Assembly (NCBI GenBank): GCA_033032865.1
Contig: JAWHQI010000009.1
Span: forward strand, 13,844,001 to 13,908,000
Reading direction: 5' to 3'
DNA from: Dactylorhiza incarnata
Lineage: Eukaryota; Streptophyta; Magnoliopsida; Asparagales; Orchidaceae
DNA: 64,000 nucleotides
The position numbers and the translations under genes are program-made. Shown piece by piece: positions 12,596 through 22,263 of the stretch. The notes beneath the pieces are model-generated. The model was not told the origin of the DNA and did not search any database. It saw nothing but the letters and a program-made list of their open reading frames with translations. The number at the start of each line of letters is the position of its first letter. The stretch's first letter is position 1.

Positions 12596-13764
12596 TGTTA
12601 AAATTTTTGATTTGAATCGTTTAGGAGTAAGCAGGAGTTGCATCAACTGAGTTATAGCCTAACAACCACAATATGCCACACAGCAACACAAAGCTTTATT
12701 GAATCACAATACTTGATTACAGTGCGAGGTATACATGGCGAGACATGATTCATAAGAATCACGGAGGAGAGAAGAACAAAACACACCAAAAACAAAACTG
12801 GCGGCCTGACAAGCAGAGACCGCACAGAACGCTCAACTCCAGAGATCGCCTGGCTTGACCTGAGACCGCACGAACAGAAAACAGCCAAGATGACTTCAGA
12901 TCGCCACCTCAGACCGCACTGCAAGATGCCACCTTATACCGCACGAACTGGAGCTTATTTGAACAAAGAACAGAAGCTGTCGCCAGAACGCAACTCAGAT
13001 CGCCTAACCGCTGAAGGTCGCCTGATCGCTGAGCTCGCTGCGAACAGCACAAGAACAATCATAAACCAGTTCGCAGACAAGCCGCTGCCGAACTGTTTAT
13101 TCAAGCCGCTGGGAAATCACCAAGGAAGGAGACCGCAACCTGCTGACCGCAAACCTGCGAACACAACAAACAGTCAACTCGCTTCCGAGACCGCCCGACC
13201 TCAAAGTTGAGACCGCACGAAATAACCAAGGCTCTAGTTCTTACAGTTCTCGTTAAGAATGACGGACCATGCACCCATATTTATAGGCGACAAAATGAAT
13301 GTCGTCACCGCCACAAAAGAGATACAATCACCACCCGTCAGATCGCCAGCGGTCTCACAGAACAGACCGAGCGATCACACCACTTGGACAACCTTCCGTC
13401 CAAGACGGCAGATCAGCAGGCAGACCGCGCACAAGCCACGCGAACACAAGAACACTCCTTCCTTAGATCACCAAGAGTAAACCAAGAACATCTGGTCGAC
13501 TTCAGATAAGTCGTCAGATCGCCCAGCATAAGCTGCTCGGTCATGAACAGACCGCCCGGTCTTCTACGAAGAAGGTAGACCAACCAAGTAGAATAACACG
13601 GGAAGAGACCGGAACAAACAGGAATAGACCGGCCAACCAGCAGACCACCAGAATCAACCCGGCAGAGCCAGACCGGCAGTACACCAACACAGACCGCGCG
13701 GTCCCTGGAGTCTCCAAAATTCAGACCGCCGACCACCTTCCACTTCACTTCATTAATTTCAACA
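12596..13764 (-). repeat. Copia-1 5' LTR
   Basis: 1169 bp, the same length as 7251-8419, with only scattered substitutions. On the minus strand it begins TGTTGAAATTAATG and ends TTTTAACA. It carries the same dense GACCGC / GATCGCC words. Confidence 0.95.
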
Positions 13765-13769
13765 AGATC

Positions 13770-13926
13770 TTCCGGGTGTGTGGTGGGACCTCCTCGCTGT
13801 TACCAAGGGTCCGTGTTTAGTTCTGAGTCTCCGGTAGGTTCCTTCCAAGAAATAAGTAACTGCTAGCTGCCCCTCGATTCGTTGAGGGCCCGAGCTCCAC
13901 AAAGAAGCCAAGTCCCAGTTTCAACA
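13770..13926 (+). repeat. Gypsy-1 5' LTR, second part
   Basis: It continues the LTR after the AGATC duplication (13765-13769): 'ttccgggtgtgtggtggg' matches 43086-43103. It ends TTTCAACA at 13926, as the 3' LTR does at 43243. Together with 6729-7250 it gives about 680 bp. Confidence 0.9.
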
Positions 13927-13946
13927 TTTTTGGCGCGGTGAGCGTG
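13927..13946 (+). other. Gypsy-1 primer binding site region
   Basis: TTTTTGGCGCGGTGAGCGTG follows the LTR end. Tat elements usually have a TGGCGCC-type primer site a few bases after the LTR; this copy appears to be a mutated form of that. Which tRNA it pairs with is uncertain. Confidence 0.6.
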
Positions 13947-13981
13947 GAGTGCAGCTAGTTCAAGAAAGCTCTAAGGAAGAG

Positions 13982-15107
13982 ATGGCAGGAGACAACGAGC
14001 GAGAGGAGGACTTTGGCGGCTCGCCGCCACCCAGTGCGACAGCAATGGTGGAGATGCTGGCCGACCTCAGGAGGGATCTACTCGGGGCTTTCAAATGTGC
14101 CCTCGCCACAGCCACCGGGGGTATCGCAACCCCTGCACCCCAAGTGGCCCCTCCAGCTGGAGTAGGCAAGCACGCCCCGGGGCATAGGCCAGGGAAGGAG
14201 GCGATGTCCCAGATTCCAGAGCGAGACCTCGCGGGGCGGGAGCTCTTCCCCAGCCGGGTGAGAGCGGGTGGGGTTCAGGCGAGCGCCGTCCCGAGAGGAG
14301 GGATCCCGGACAGTGGATCCAAGCGAGTGGTCCCTCGGCGAGTGTGAGACCGAGAGGAGCCGGTTCGCCCCGGGAGCTCACGGGGTGAGTGGAGCAGGTC
14401 AGGAGTGTGAAGGGGGGGGGGGGGGGGGGGGGAGTCCCTTCTGTGAGTTGGTGCTCTCGACACCTCTCCCCGAGGGGTTCAGCGAGCCGACCATGACTCA
14501 GTATACCGGCAAGGATGACCCCACTCAGCACCTGCAGTGGTGTGAAGACATGGTCTCTATTAGACATATGTCAGACACTTTCAAGTGCCGACTCTTCGCC
14601 AGCACCCAAAAGGAGAAAGCGAGGGACTGGTTCCACCAGTTGCCCTCAAGGTCGATATATGCTTTCAAGGATTTGCGCCGCGGCTTCCCGCTGCGCTTCT
14701 CAACCTCGAAGAAGAGGAAGAAGGACCCCGAGGCCCTCTTCAACATCAAATAGAGGCAGGGGGAGTCACTAGCTCATTATGTGGATCTGTTCCGGGATGA
14801 GGTCCTCCTCATCCAGGAGGTGCCAGGGTACACTCTCCTACTCGCCTTCATAGTGGGGCTATGAGAGGGGTTCTTCAAGATGGACCTCAAGAGGAGGGAT
14901 CCTATGTCTTTCAAGGAGCTGATGGAGAGAGCGACGGAGGAGATCGAGGGGGAGGCAGCAAACCCCGAGTTCACAAAGAGGTTAGCACGGCTAAGAGAGC
15001 CGGAGGTCAGGCATCCGGAGGTAAGGAGAAGAGAGGAGGCGAGGGCCCCGGAGGTGGGGTGGAGGCAGCAAGGAGGAAGGCAAGGCCCAGGAAGGGGTTT
15101 GCACTAG
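13982..15107 (+). pseudogene. gag: Gypsy-1 gag
   Basis: It starts at the ATG at 13982, 56 bases after the LTR. The first block (to 14347) is acidic, then Ala/Pro-rich. The frame is lost around the 21-base G-run at 14412-14432. The next block (14433-15107) is the recognisable Tat-type gag core: YTGKDDPTQHLQ, then KARDWFHQLPSRSI, then FKDLRRGF and RFSTSKKRKK. In-frame stops are TAG at 14751 and TGA at 14862. The tail (14880-15107) is Arg/Glu-rich. No zinc knuckle is visible. It packages element RNA in intact relatives. Confidence 0.85.
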
Positions 15108-15692
15108 GGAGGGGACAACTTCTAAGGAGGCCAAGGAAGACCCCACCAGCTAGGGTGGAGGCAGGGCCCGAGGCCACCTCATCCCACCCGCCTCAGCAGG
15201 CAATGGTGGTTGGTCGAGGGAGACCAGGAAGGGTAAGAGTAGCCAGAGCTGGAGGAGCTGCTCCTAGGAGGAGGAATAGGGCGGTAGAGGCCAAAAGGAG
15301 GGGGGGCGGCATTGCTTTATTATGACTTCCACGGGGAGGAAGGTCACGCAACGACCACCTGCCCGGAGTTCCTGGAGATGAAGGAGGCCAGAGCACCGGC
15401 GCCGCAAGAGTCGTGGGTTGTGTGGATTTAGGAGGTCCTGTCTCAGGATGAGGAGGATGAGTGGTGTGAAGACCGGGCTGATGTGGGGACTCGAGGAGGG
15501 ATTGGGGCGATCCATAGGGGTGGGGGTGGGGGTGGGGTGGGGTGGGGGGGGGGGGGGGGGGTGTGGGGGGTGGGGGGGTAGGGATTGAGGCGACCCGGAA
15601 GGCCAGCCTCCACACCATCTACCGTCATAGCGTGGCCTCGATGTCCCTAACCCCACCCCCGACAGAGAATATCTCGTTCACTCAGAAGGACA
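15108..15692 (+). other. Gypsy-1 gag-to-protease linker with G-rich block
   Basis: Decayed coding DNA, Arg/Gly-rich in several frames. It contains a G-rich block (15515-15580) with an uninterrupted run of 18 G at 15544-15561. The long minus-strand Pro-rich frames here are by-products of the G-runs. Confidence 0.6.
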
Positions 15693-15923
15693 TTGCCGGG
15701 TCATGAAGACCCTTTCTGCAATGCGCTGGTCATACAGACAGCGATCGAGAACTTCATCGTCTCCCGGATCCTTATGGATAACGGGAGATCGGTCAACGTC
15801 ATCTTCAAGAAGGAGTTTGACGTGATGAAGGTGGAGAACAAGAGGGTGTTGGCCTCGGATGGCTCCCTGTTTGGGTTCTCCAGTGAGAGGAAAGAGGTAG
15901 AGGGGGGAGTGGACTCCATGTAG
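15693..15923 (+). pseudogene. pol: Gypsy-1 aspartic protease
   Basis: About 76 codons. It starts with HEDPFCNALVIQ, then a hydrophobic strand, then ILMDNGRSVNVIF, the Tat version of the retroviral-type aspartic protease site (DNG in place of DTG or DSG). It is followed by the flap-side region up to a stop at 15921. A 12-base G-run at 15928-15939 breaks the frame next; the rest of the domain continues in decayed form to about 16060. In intact elements this enzyme cuts the Gag-Pol polyprotein. Confidence 0.75.
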
Positions 15924-16115
15924 TCTTGGGGGGGGGGGGCAGTCCAGGAACTGTCTCTTTGTTATAATAGATGCCCCCAGTAGCTACAATGTCATCTTCG
16001 GATGGCCACTTATCAGTGCGTTCTGCTGCGTTCCCTCCACCTTCCACCAATGCCTCAAGTTTAGGGTGGGAGGAGTCCATGTCCGGATAAGGGGAGATCC
16101 GAAGGTGGCTCGACA

Positions 16116-16880
16116 ATGCTATGTGACTACCGTGAACACCATCTCCTGGATGGCCGAGGTGGAAGAGTGGGACGGGATATGGGGGAGCCGGCGAGGCTCG
16201 AAGAAGGAGGAGAGGAAGAGAGAGCAAGAGAAGGGGAGGCCCAGGGGAAGGGGCTGCAGAGCAAATGGAGGTTTGGGAAGAGAGGAAGAAGGAGGAGGCC
16301 GAAGTGTTGGCTCACGACGAGGAGAAAGAGGGGGATTGGGGGGGAGCATTCCCGGCTGGAGTCCATGGATGAAGTTGTGGAGCTCGAAGTTACCACCCGA
16401 GCAGGGGTGGTGGAAAAAGTCATGGTCAGCGGGGAGCTCAACCCAGAGGAGCAGAAACAAATCCCGGCCTATGTGCAGGAAAATGTGGATGTCTTTGCCT
16501 GGAGCGCGGTAGAGATGCCCGGGATCGATGCGGATGTGGCTTGCCATCGCCTCAACCTCGATCCTGACACCCGACCCATCCGACAGAAGAAGGGAGCCAT
16601 TGCTGACAAGCTAGAATGGCCCATCCGAGAGGAGGTGTGCAAGCTCCTCCAAGCAGGCTTCGTATCGGAGATTCAGTACCCAGGCTGGGTCTCCAATGTG
16701 GTTATGGTAAAGAAGGGGGGAGGTACGTGGAGAATGTGTGTTGACTTTTCTTTGCTTAATGAATCATGCCCCAAGGATTGCTACCCTTTGCCCCGAATCG
16801 ACGCGCTGGTTGACTCAGCCGTCGATTTTTCTATGATATCTTTTTAGATGTTTTTTCAGGTTATCATCAAATCCGCATGC

Positions 16881-16923
<43 letters not shown>

Positions 16924-18961
16924 ACATTAGGGATGTCTCATTCATCATGGGGGATGGGTGCTATTGCTATAAAATGACGCCCTTTGGGCTCAAGAACGCT
17001 GGAGACACTTACCAACGGATGATGGACTGGGTCTTCTGAGAACAAAAGGGAAGAAACCTAGAGGTCTATGTGGATGACCTTATGGTAAAAAGTCGAGACC
17101 TTGAGTCCCACCTTCATGACCTTAAAGAAACATTCAGGACTCTGAGAAAATTCAAGATGAAGCTCAACCCCCAGAAGTGTATCTTCGGGGCTAGCCGGGG
17201 AAAATTTTTAGGCCAATTGCTCACTCCAGCAGGAGTGGAGCCGAATCCAGACATAGTCAAGGCCGTCATTGAGTTGGGGTCGCCAAGGAATGCGAAGGAG
17301 GTTTAGTGCCTCATGGGAAAGTTGGCCGGGCTTAGCAGGTTCCTCTCTAGGGAGTGAGAGAAGTGTGCACCCTTCTTCAAGGTGCTGGAGGGGAATCAAA
17401 AGTTTGAATGGACCCTTGAGTGTGAGAGGGATTTTCAAGCGCTAAAGGAACAATTGACCCAAGCCTCCTTGCTGCAAGGGCCAAGAAAAGGAGAGGACTT
17501 GTCCCTGTACTTAGGGGTAGGACCCGAGGTAGTGAGTTCAGTGCTGGTCCGGGAAGAAGGCAGAAGGTAACTCCCAATCTACTATTTTAGCCGAGTGTTG
17601 AGGAAGGCGGAGCACCGATACCCCATCCTAGAGAAGTTGGCATTCACCTTGGTGGTGTCGGCCCGGAAGCTCCGGCCTTATTTCTAAGTGCATTTGATCA
17701 AGGTGGTGACCGACCACCCCCTTCGCAACATCATGGAAGGGGTGGATCACTCGGGGAGGTTGGCTAAGTGGTCGGTGGAGCTAAGTGAATTCGATATTTC
17801 GTATGTGCCCAGGTTGTCCATAAAGGCCCAAGCGGTGATGGACTTTTTGTTGGACTATATGGCCGAGGTGGAGGAGTCCGAGCTACCCAACCCGGTGGCC
17901 TGGAGGATGTTGGTCGACGGGGCCTCAGGAAAGCATTCCTTCGAGGGAGGGGTGATTTTTGATTGGCCCCCAAGGGATGAGGATCGAGCAGGCAATCAAT
18001 ATTCATTTCCCCCTCACCAACAACCAGGCGGAGTACGAGGCAGTAGTGGCGGGCCTGCGGCTGGCCCGGGAATTGGGAGTGCAGGATGTGGAGGTCTCGA
18101 CAGACTCCATGGTGGTGGCTTGCTAGGTCAGGGGGGAGTTTGAGGTAAAGGAGTCGACTCTTCAGCGATACCTGGAAAAGGTCAAGGGGCTCATAGGGCA
18201 GTTCCGGACCTTCTCAATCCATCACGTGCCAAGGGAAGAGAGTGTCGCGACGGATCTCCTGGCCAAGTTTGGTCCTAGGGCAGGGGGGACGGTGTCAGAC
18301 CTCTTCCGGCCATCCATCGAGGAGGGTGAGCTGATGGAGGTGGACCAGCGGGCGTCATGGATGGATCCCTTCATCACCTTCTTGACATCGGGGAAGTTCC
18401 CTGAAGGGGATGTGGATAAGCGGCGCTTCAGGTATAAATCAGCATATTATTCCTTGCATGCAGGAGGACTGTACAAGAAAACACTCTCGGGGTTCCTAGA
18501 CCGATGTGTGGTAGAAGATGAGGTCCTAAGGGTCCCGGAGGAGATCCACTCAGGAGAGTGTGGCAGCCACTCCGGAAGCCGAACCTTAGAGGGGAGAGTG
18601 TTGAGGCAAGGATATTTTTGGCCTACCCTCAGCAAAGATGCAGTGGAGTTCGCAAAGAAATGTTCAAAGTGCCAGTTGTTCGCTCCTCTCCAGCTCCTGC
18701 CAGCGCAAAGGCTTCGATCTATCACAGCACCCTGGCCCTTTGCCATATGGGGCTTGGACCTGGTAGGTCCTTTCCCGCAAGCGAGTGGCCAAAGAATGTT
18801 CTTGTTAGTGATGATTGATTATTTTCCCAAATGGCTGGAGGTGAAGGCGCTGACAAAGGTAACATCTCAAGTAGTTAGAAATTTCATATGGGGTGAGATA
18901 ATATGCAGGCATGAGCTCCCACTAGCCACAGTTATAGACAACGTACCGAAGTTTGCCAGCG
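16116..18961 (+). pseudogene. pol: Gypsy-1 RT, RNase H and integrase N-part
   Basis: The RT begins near 16520 with the HRLNLDPDTRPIRQKK block, then WRMCVDFSLLNESCPKD. A one-base slip at 16842-16847 shifts the frame. A 38-base C-run (16882-16919) sits inside the RT palm. The next blocks are MTPFGLKNAGDTYQRMM and the catalytic VYVDDLMVKS (17068-17097). RNase H follows, first the RT-linked domain (17380-17690), then a second domain starting LVDGASGKHS (17910), with NNQAEYEAV and a TDSM block; this archaeal-type RNase H is typical of Tat elements. Integrase follows with an H-H-C-C zinc region (about 18530-18690) and a catalytic GLDLVGPFP block (18750). In-frame stops: 17037, 17304, 17355, 17568, 17685, 18124. 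It is cut at 18966 by the SINE cluster. Confidence 0.9.
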
Positions 18962-18966
18962 ACGAC

Positions 18967-20037
18967 TGTAACAGCCCAGGCCCATCTAGTCCTGGACTGT
19001 TAAGCGCCGGCCCGACAAGTCCGAGCGCCCGGGCTGCAGCCCGCTTAGCACACCCCAACCCTTCTCTGAGCCTGTTTCTCAGCTACAATGGGGTGTTGGT
19101 AGCGGGGATCGAAGACCCGACCTACCCTTGATGAGCCTCTTCAAACAGGACTCATCACCGACTGTGCAGCTCAGTCGGTGATGAGTCCTGTTTGAAGAGG
19201 CTCATCAAGGGTAGGTCGGGTCTTCGATCCCCGCTACCAACACCCCGCTGTAGCTGAGAAACAGGCTCAGAGAAGGGTTGGGGTGTGCTAAGCGGGCTGC
19301 AGCCCGGGCGCTCGGACTTGTCGGGCCGGCGCTTAACAGTCCAGGACTAGATGGGCCTGGGCTGTTACAAAAAAGTGCAGCTCAGTCGGTGATGAGTCCT
19401 GTTTGAAGAGGCTCATCAAGGGTAGGTCGGGTGTTCGATCCCGCTACCAACACCCTGCTGTAGCTGAGAAATAGGCTCAGAGAAGGGTTGGGGTGTGCTA
19501 AGCGGGCTGCAGCCCGGGCGCTCGGACTTGTCGGGACGGCGCTTAACGGTCCAGGACTAGATGGGCCTGGGCTGTTACAAAAAAAGTGCACTTTTTTTGT
19601 AACAGCCCAGGCCCATCTAGTCCTGGACCGTTAAGCGCCGTCCCGACAAGTCCGAGCGCCCGGGCTGCAGCCCGCTTAGCACACCCCAACCCTTCTCTGA
19701 GCCTGTTTCTCAGCTACAGCGGGGTGTTGGTAGCGGGGATCGAAGACCCGGCCTACCCTTGATGAGCCTCTTCAAACAGGACTCATCACCGACTGAGCTG
19801 CCTCTTCAAACAGGACTCATCACCGACTGAGCTGCAGCTCAGTCAGTGATGAGTCCTGTTTGAAGAGGCTCATCAAGGGTAGGTCGGGTGTTCGATCCCC
19901 GCTACCAACACTCCGCTGTAGCTGAGAAACAGGCTCAGAGAAGGGTTGGGGAGTGCTAAGCGGTCTGCATCCCGGGCGCTCGGACTTGTCGGGCCGGCGC
20001 TTAACAGTCCAGGACTAGATGGGCCTGGACTGTTACA
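18967..20037. mobile_element. Cluster of five inverted and tandem tRNA-like SINE units
   Basis: A 1071-bp insertion flanked by ACGAC (18962-18966 and 20038-20042). It has five units of about 200 bp plus one 34-bp piece: unit 1 minus 18967-19164, unit 2 plus 19165-19374, unit 3 plus 19375-19590, unit 4 minus 19591-19800, piece 19801-19834 minus, unit 5 plus 19835-20037. Each plus unit starts CAGCTCAGTCGGTGATGAG, close to a Pol III A box, has TTCGATCCCCGC about 50 bp later, close to a B box, and ends GGCTGTTACA. Units 2 and 3 then have 6-7 A. The outer ends read TGTAACAG and CTGTTACA. A tRNA-derived SINE is the best call; a foldback element with long inverted ends is the alternative. Confidence 0.75.
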
Positions 20038-20687
20038 ACGACTAAGTCATCTTCTGCACCCAGCTTGGCATAGACCTTCGGTTTGCGTCAGTCCACCACC
20101 CGAGAAGCAATGGGAAGGTGGAGGCAGCAAACAAAATTACCGTGAACTTGCTGAAGAAGAAGGTCGAGAACCTCAGGGGGAACTGGGTAGAGCAGTTACC
20201 CTCGGCCCTCTGGGCACTGAGGACCACTACGAACACGGCCACGAGGGAGACTCCATTCAAGCTTTCCCACGGGTCAGAGGCCGTTCTTCCAGTGGAGTTC
20301 GAAGTAAAGTCCCCCACAGTGGTCACCGCGGGCGAGGGGTATGAAGAATGGCTAGTGGAAAATGGGGGAGAGCAAAGGCTATCTCTGGACCTGGTGGAAG
20401 AGCTCCGGGACTTAGCCACTGTCCGACAAGAAGAGGTCAAGCGGCGGATGGCTCGGTACTTCGATAAGCATATCCGAGTAAAACAGTTCGAGAAAGGAGA
20501 CCTGGTGCTGAAGAAAGTTGACGCGTCCGAGAGAGGAGACGCTGTGGGAAAGCTCAATCCTAACTGGGAGGGGCCGTATATTGTAGACGAAGCGCTCAAG
20601 TCAGGAGGGTACCACCTCCGAGATGTGAACGGGGTACTCCTCGGCCTGGCCAGGAGCGGGGATGACCTGAAGCGATTTTATCCGTGA
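20038..20687 (+). pseudogene. pol: Gypsy-1 integrase C-part
   Basis: It resumes the integrase after the SINE cluster; the catalytic-core end is visible as SVHHPRSNGKVEAANK, where the Glu is the last acidic residue of the D-D-E triad. The C-terminal part has WALRTTTNTATRETPF and then ends with GDLVLKKV and LNPNWEGPYIV, the GPF/Y-like module of Gypsy integrases. No chromodomain follows. It stops at 20685-20687. In this last part the frame is open for more than 180 codons, better kept than the rest of pol. Confidence 0.9.
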
Positions 20688-20764
20688 AGCTTTTTGTAAT
20701 TGACTTGTTATATCTTCTAATCTCAATATATTGGTTTGGAAATTTTTTCTAAGCAGGAGTCCCC
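20688..20764 (+). other. Post-pol spacer of Gypsy-1
   Basis: Short AT-rich spacer between the end of integrase and the 94-bp array. No motif seen. Confidence 0.5.
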
Positions 20765-21510
20765 AAGTTTTGGTGTTGGAGTGCCCCAGATCGATCCCGC
20801 TGCCGGGCTCTCATAGATAGTGGGTCAGGTTGATCTCTAGAGATGCTGGCAAGGTGGAAAGTTTTGGTGCTGGAGTGTCCCAGATCGATTCCGCTACCGG
20901 GCTCTCATAGATGGTGGGTCAGGTTGATCTCTGGATAGGTTGGCAAGGTGGAATGTTATGGTGCTGGAGTGCCCCAGATTGATTCCGCTGCCGGGCTCTC
21001 ATAGACGGTGGGTTAGGTTGATCTTTGGAGAGGCTGGCAAGGTGGAAAGTTTTGGTGCTGGAGTGCCCAAAAATGGTTCTGCTGCCGGGCTCTCATAGAC
21101 GGTAGGTCAGGTTGATCTCTGGAGAGGCTGTCAAGGTGGAAAGTTTTGGTACTGGAGTGCCCCAGATCGATTCCACTGCCGGGCTCTCATAGATGGTGGG
21201 TCAGATTGATCTCTTGAGAGGCTGGTAAGGTGAAAAGTTTTGGTGTTGGAGTGCCCCAGATCGATTCCGCTGCCGGGCTCTCATCGATAGTGGGTCAGGT
21301 TGATCTCTGGAGAGGCTGACAAGGTGGAAAGTTTTGGTGCTTGAGTGCCCCAGATCGATTCTGTTGTCGGGCTCTCATAGATGGTGGGTCAGGTTGATCT
21401 CTAGAGAGGCTGGCAAGGTGGAAAGTTTTGGTGTTGGAGTGCCTCAGAACGATTCCGCTGCCGGGCTCTCATAGGCGGTGGGTCAGGTTGATCCCTGGAG
21501 AGCTGGACAA
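20765..21510 (+). repeat. 94-bp tandem array after Gypsy-1 pol
   Basis: Eight head-to-tail copies start near 20765, 20859, 20952, 21047, 21140, 21235, 21329 and 21423. Each contains 'aagttttggtgctggagtg', 'gctgccgggctctcatag' and 'gtgggtcaggttgatctc'. Arrays at this place, between pol and the 3' LTR, are known in Tat/Ogre elements and can seed satellite DNA. Confidence 0.95.
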
Positions 21511-22263
21511 GTAAGTTATTCATGTTAAGGGGTTCGGTTCACCAAATCTCTCAAGGCCTGGATAGGGCGAGCCCTGGGGGTCACTCGCGAGAAATGCAAG
21601 ACAACAATTGATAAAAAGCACCAAGTCCAAGGATAATGGCGAGACGGCTGGATACGGTGGTCGCACGGCTCGTCGGGCCGGGTCCGAGCTCGCGAAAGAC
21701 ACATGGAGAATTCATAAGCGATGCCTGAAACTAGCGAGTTGGGGGGGGGGGGGGGGGGGGTCCGCCGGTACGGTGGTTAACAAGCAATGCTGGTCGCACG
21801 CAGGAGGCGGGCGAGCGAGGCAAGATAACGTCAATCCCGCTCGCAAGGGCCCCGCTGGGCGAGCCAGAGGCGCGATGCAGACCGCGCTTTATGCGAGAGC
21901 AAATAGATGGATCATCTAACGAAGCTCCTAAGCGGGATAAGCTATGCGAACGCCTTATTGAATATGCGCGAGGTAAGATAGTGAGACAAAATGAAAGCAC
22001 GATGAAATGGTAAACCTTGTGACTATTGCCAATAAGAAGTGTGCGAACGCTAGCATAAATAACAGCGTTGAGACACGGGCGTATGAACACAAGCGAAACA
22101 AAATACATATGCGCGAGCGTAGAAAAGAATACTGGCGCAAGCAAGATGGAAAAGCAATCAAAATTTAAAAAAATGTTCCATGTTTCTTTTCTCAAAAAGG
22201 TGTTACAAAATAATGGCAAACTCGCCGGGTAAAAACAAATGTTTTACATTAAAAATAAAAAAG
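21511..22263. other. Gypsy-1 3' region spacer with G-run
   Basis: Noncoding so far as I can see. It holds a run of 20 G (21741-21760) and scattered GCGAGC / GCTCGC words. It lies downstream of antisense unit B and may include its 3' UTR. Confidence 0.5.

Larger units (their letters stand above)
7251..13764 (-). mobile_element. Copia-1: nearly complete Ty1/Copia element
   Basis: 6514 bp, with two 1169-bp LTRs of exactly equal length, TG...CA ends and a perfect AGATC duplication (7246-7250 and 13765-13769). It has a tRNA-Met primer site next to the 5' LTR and a purine tract next to the 3' LTR. One long gag-pol frame is broken by one early stop and one frameshift. The equal LTRs and long frame make it the youngest full element here. 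It is inserted in the Gypsy-1 5' LTR. A second copy of the family is at 62880-64000. Confidence 0.95.

Noticed and set aside
13949..13981. Earlier start for Gypsy-1 gag at 13949
   Set aside because: It is a non-ATG start in the primer-site leader; the ATG at 13982 in the same frame is preferred.
15193..15656. Pro-rich minus-strand frames
   Set aside because: They read the G-rich block of decayed Gypsy-1 gag/protease DNA in antisense; no splice sites or conserved motif, unlike 22264-25942.
19165..19240. tRNA gene
   Set aside because: A-box and B-box-like blocks are present, but the spacing is too long and there is no acceptor stem or clear anticodon arm; a tRNA-derived SINE head fits better.
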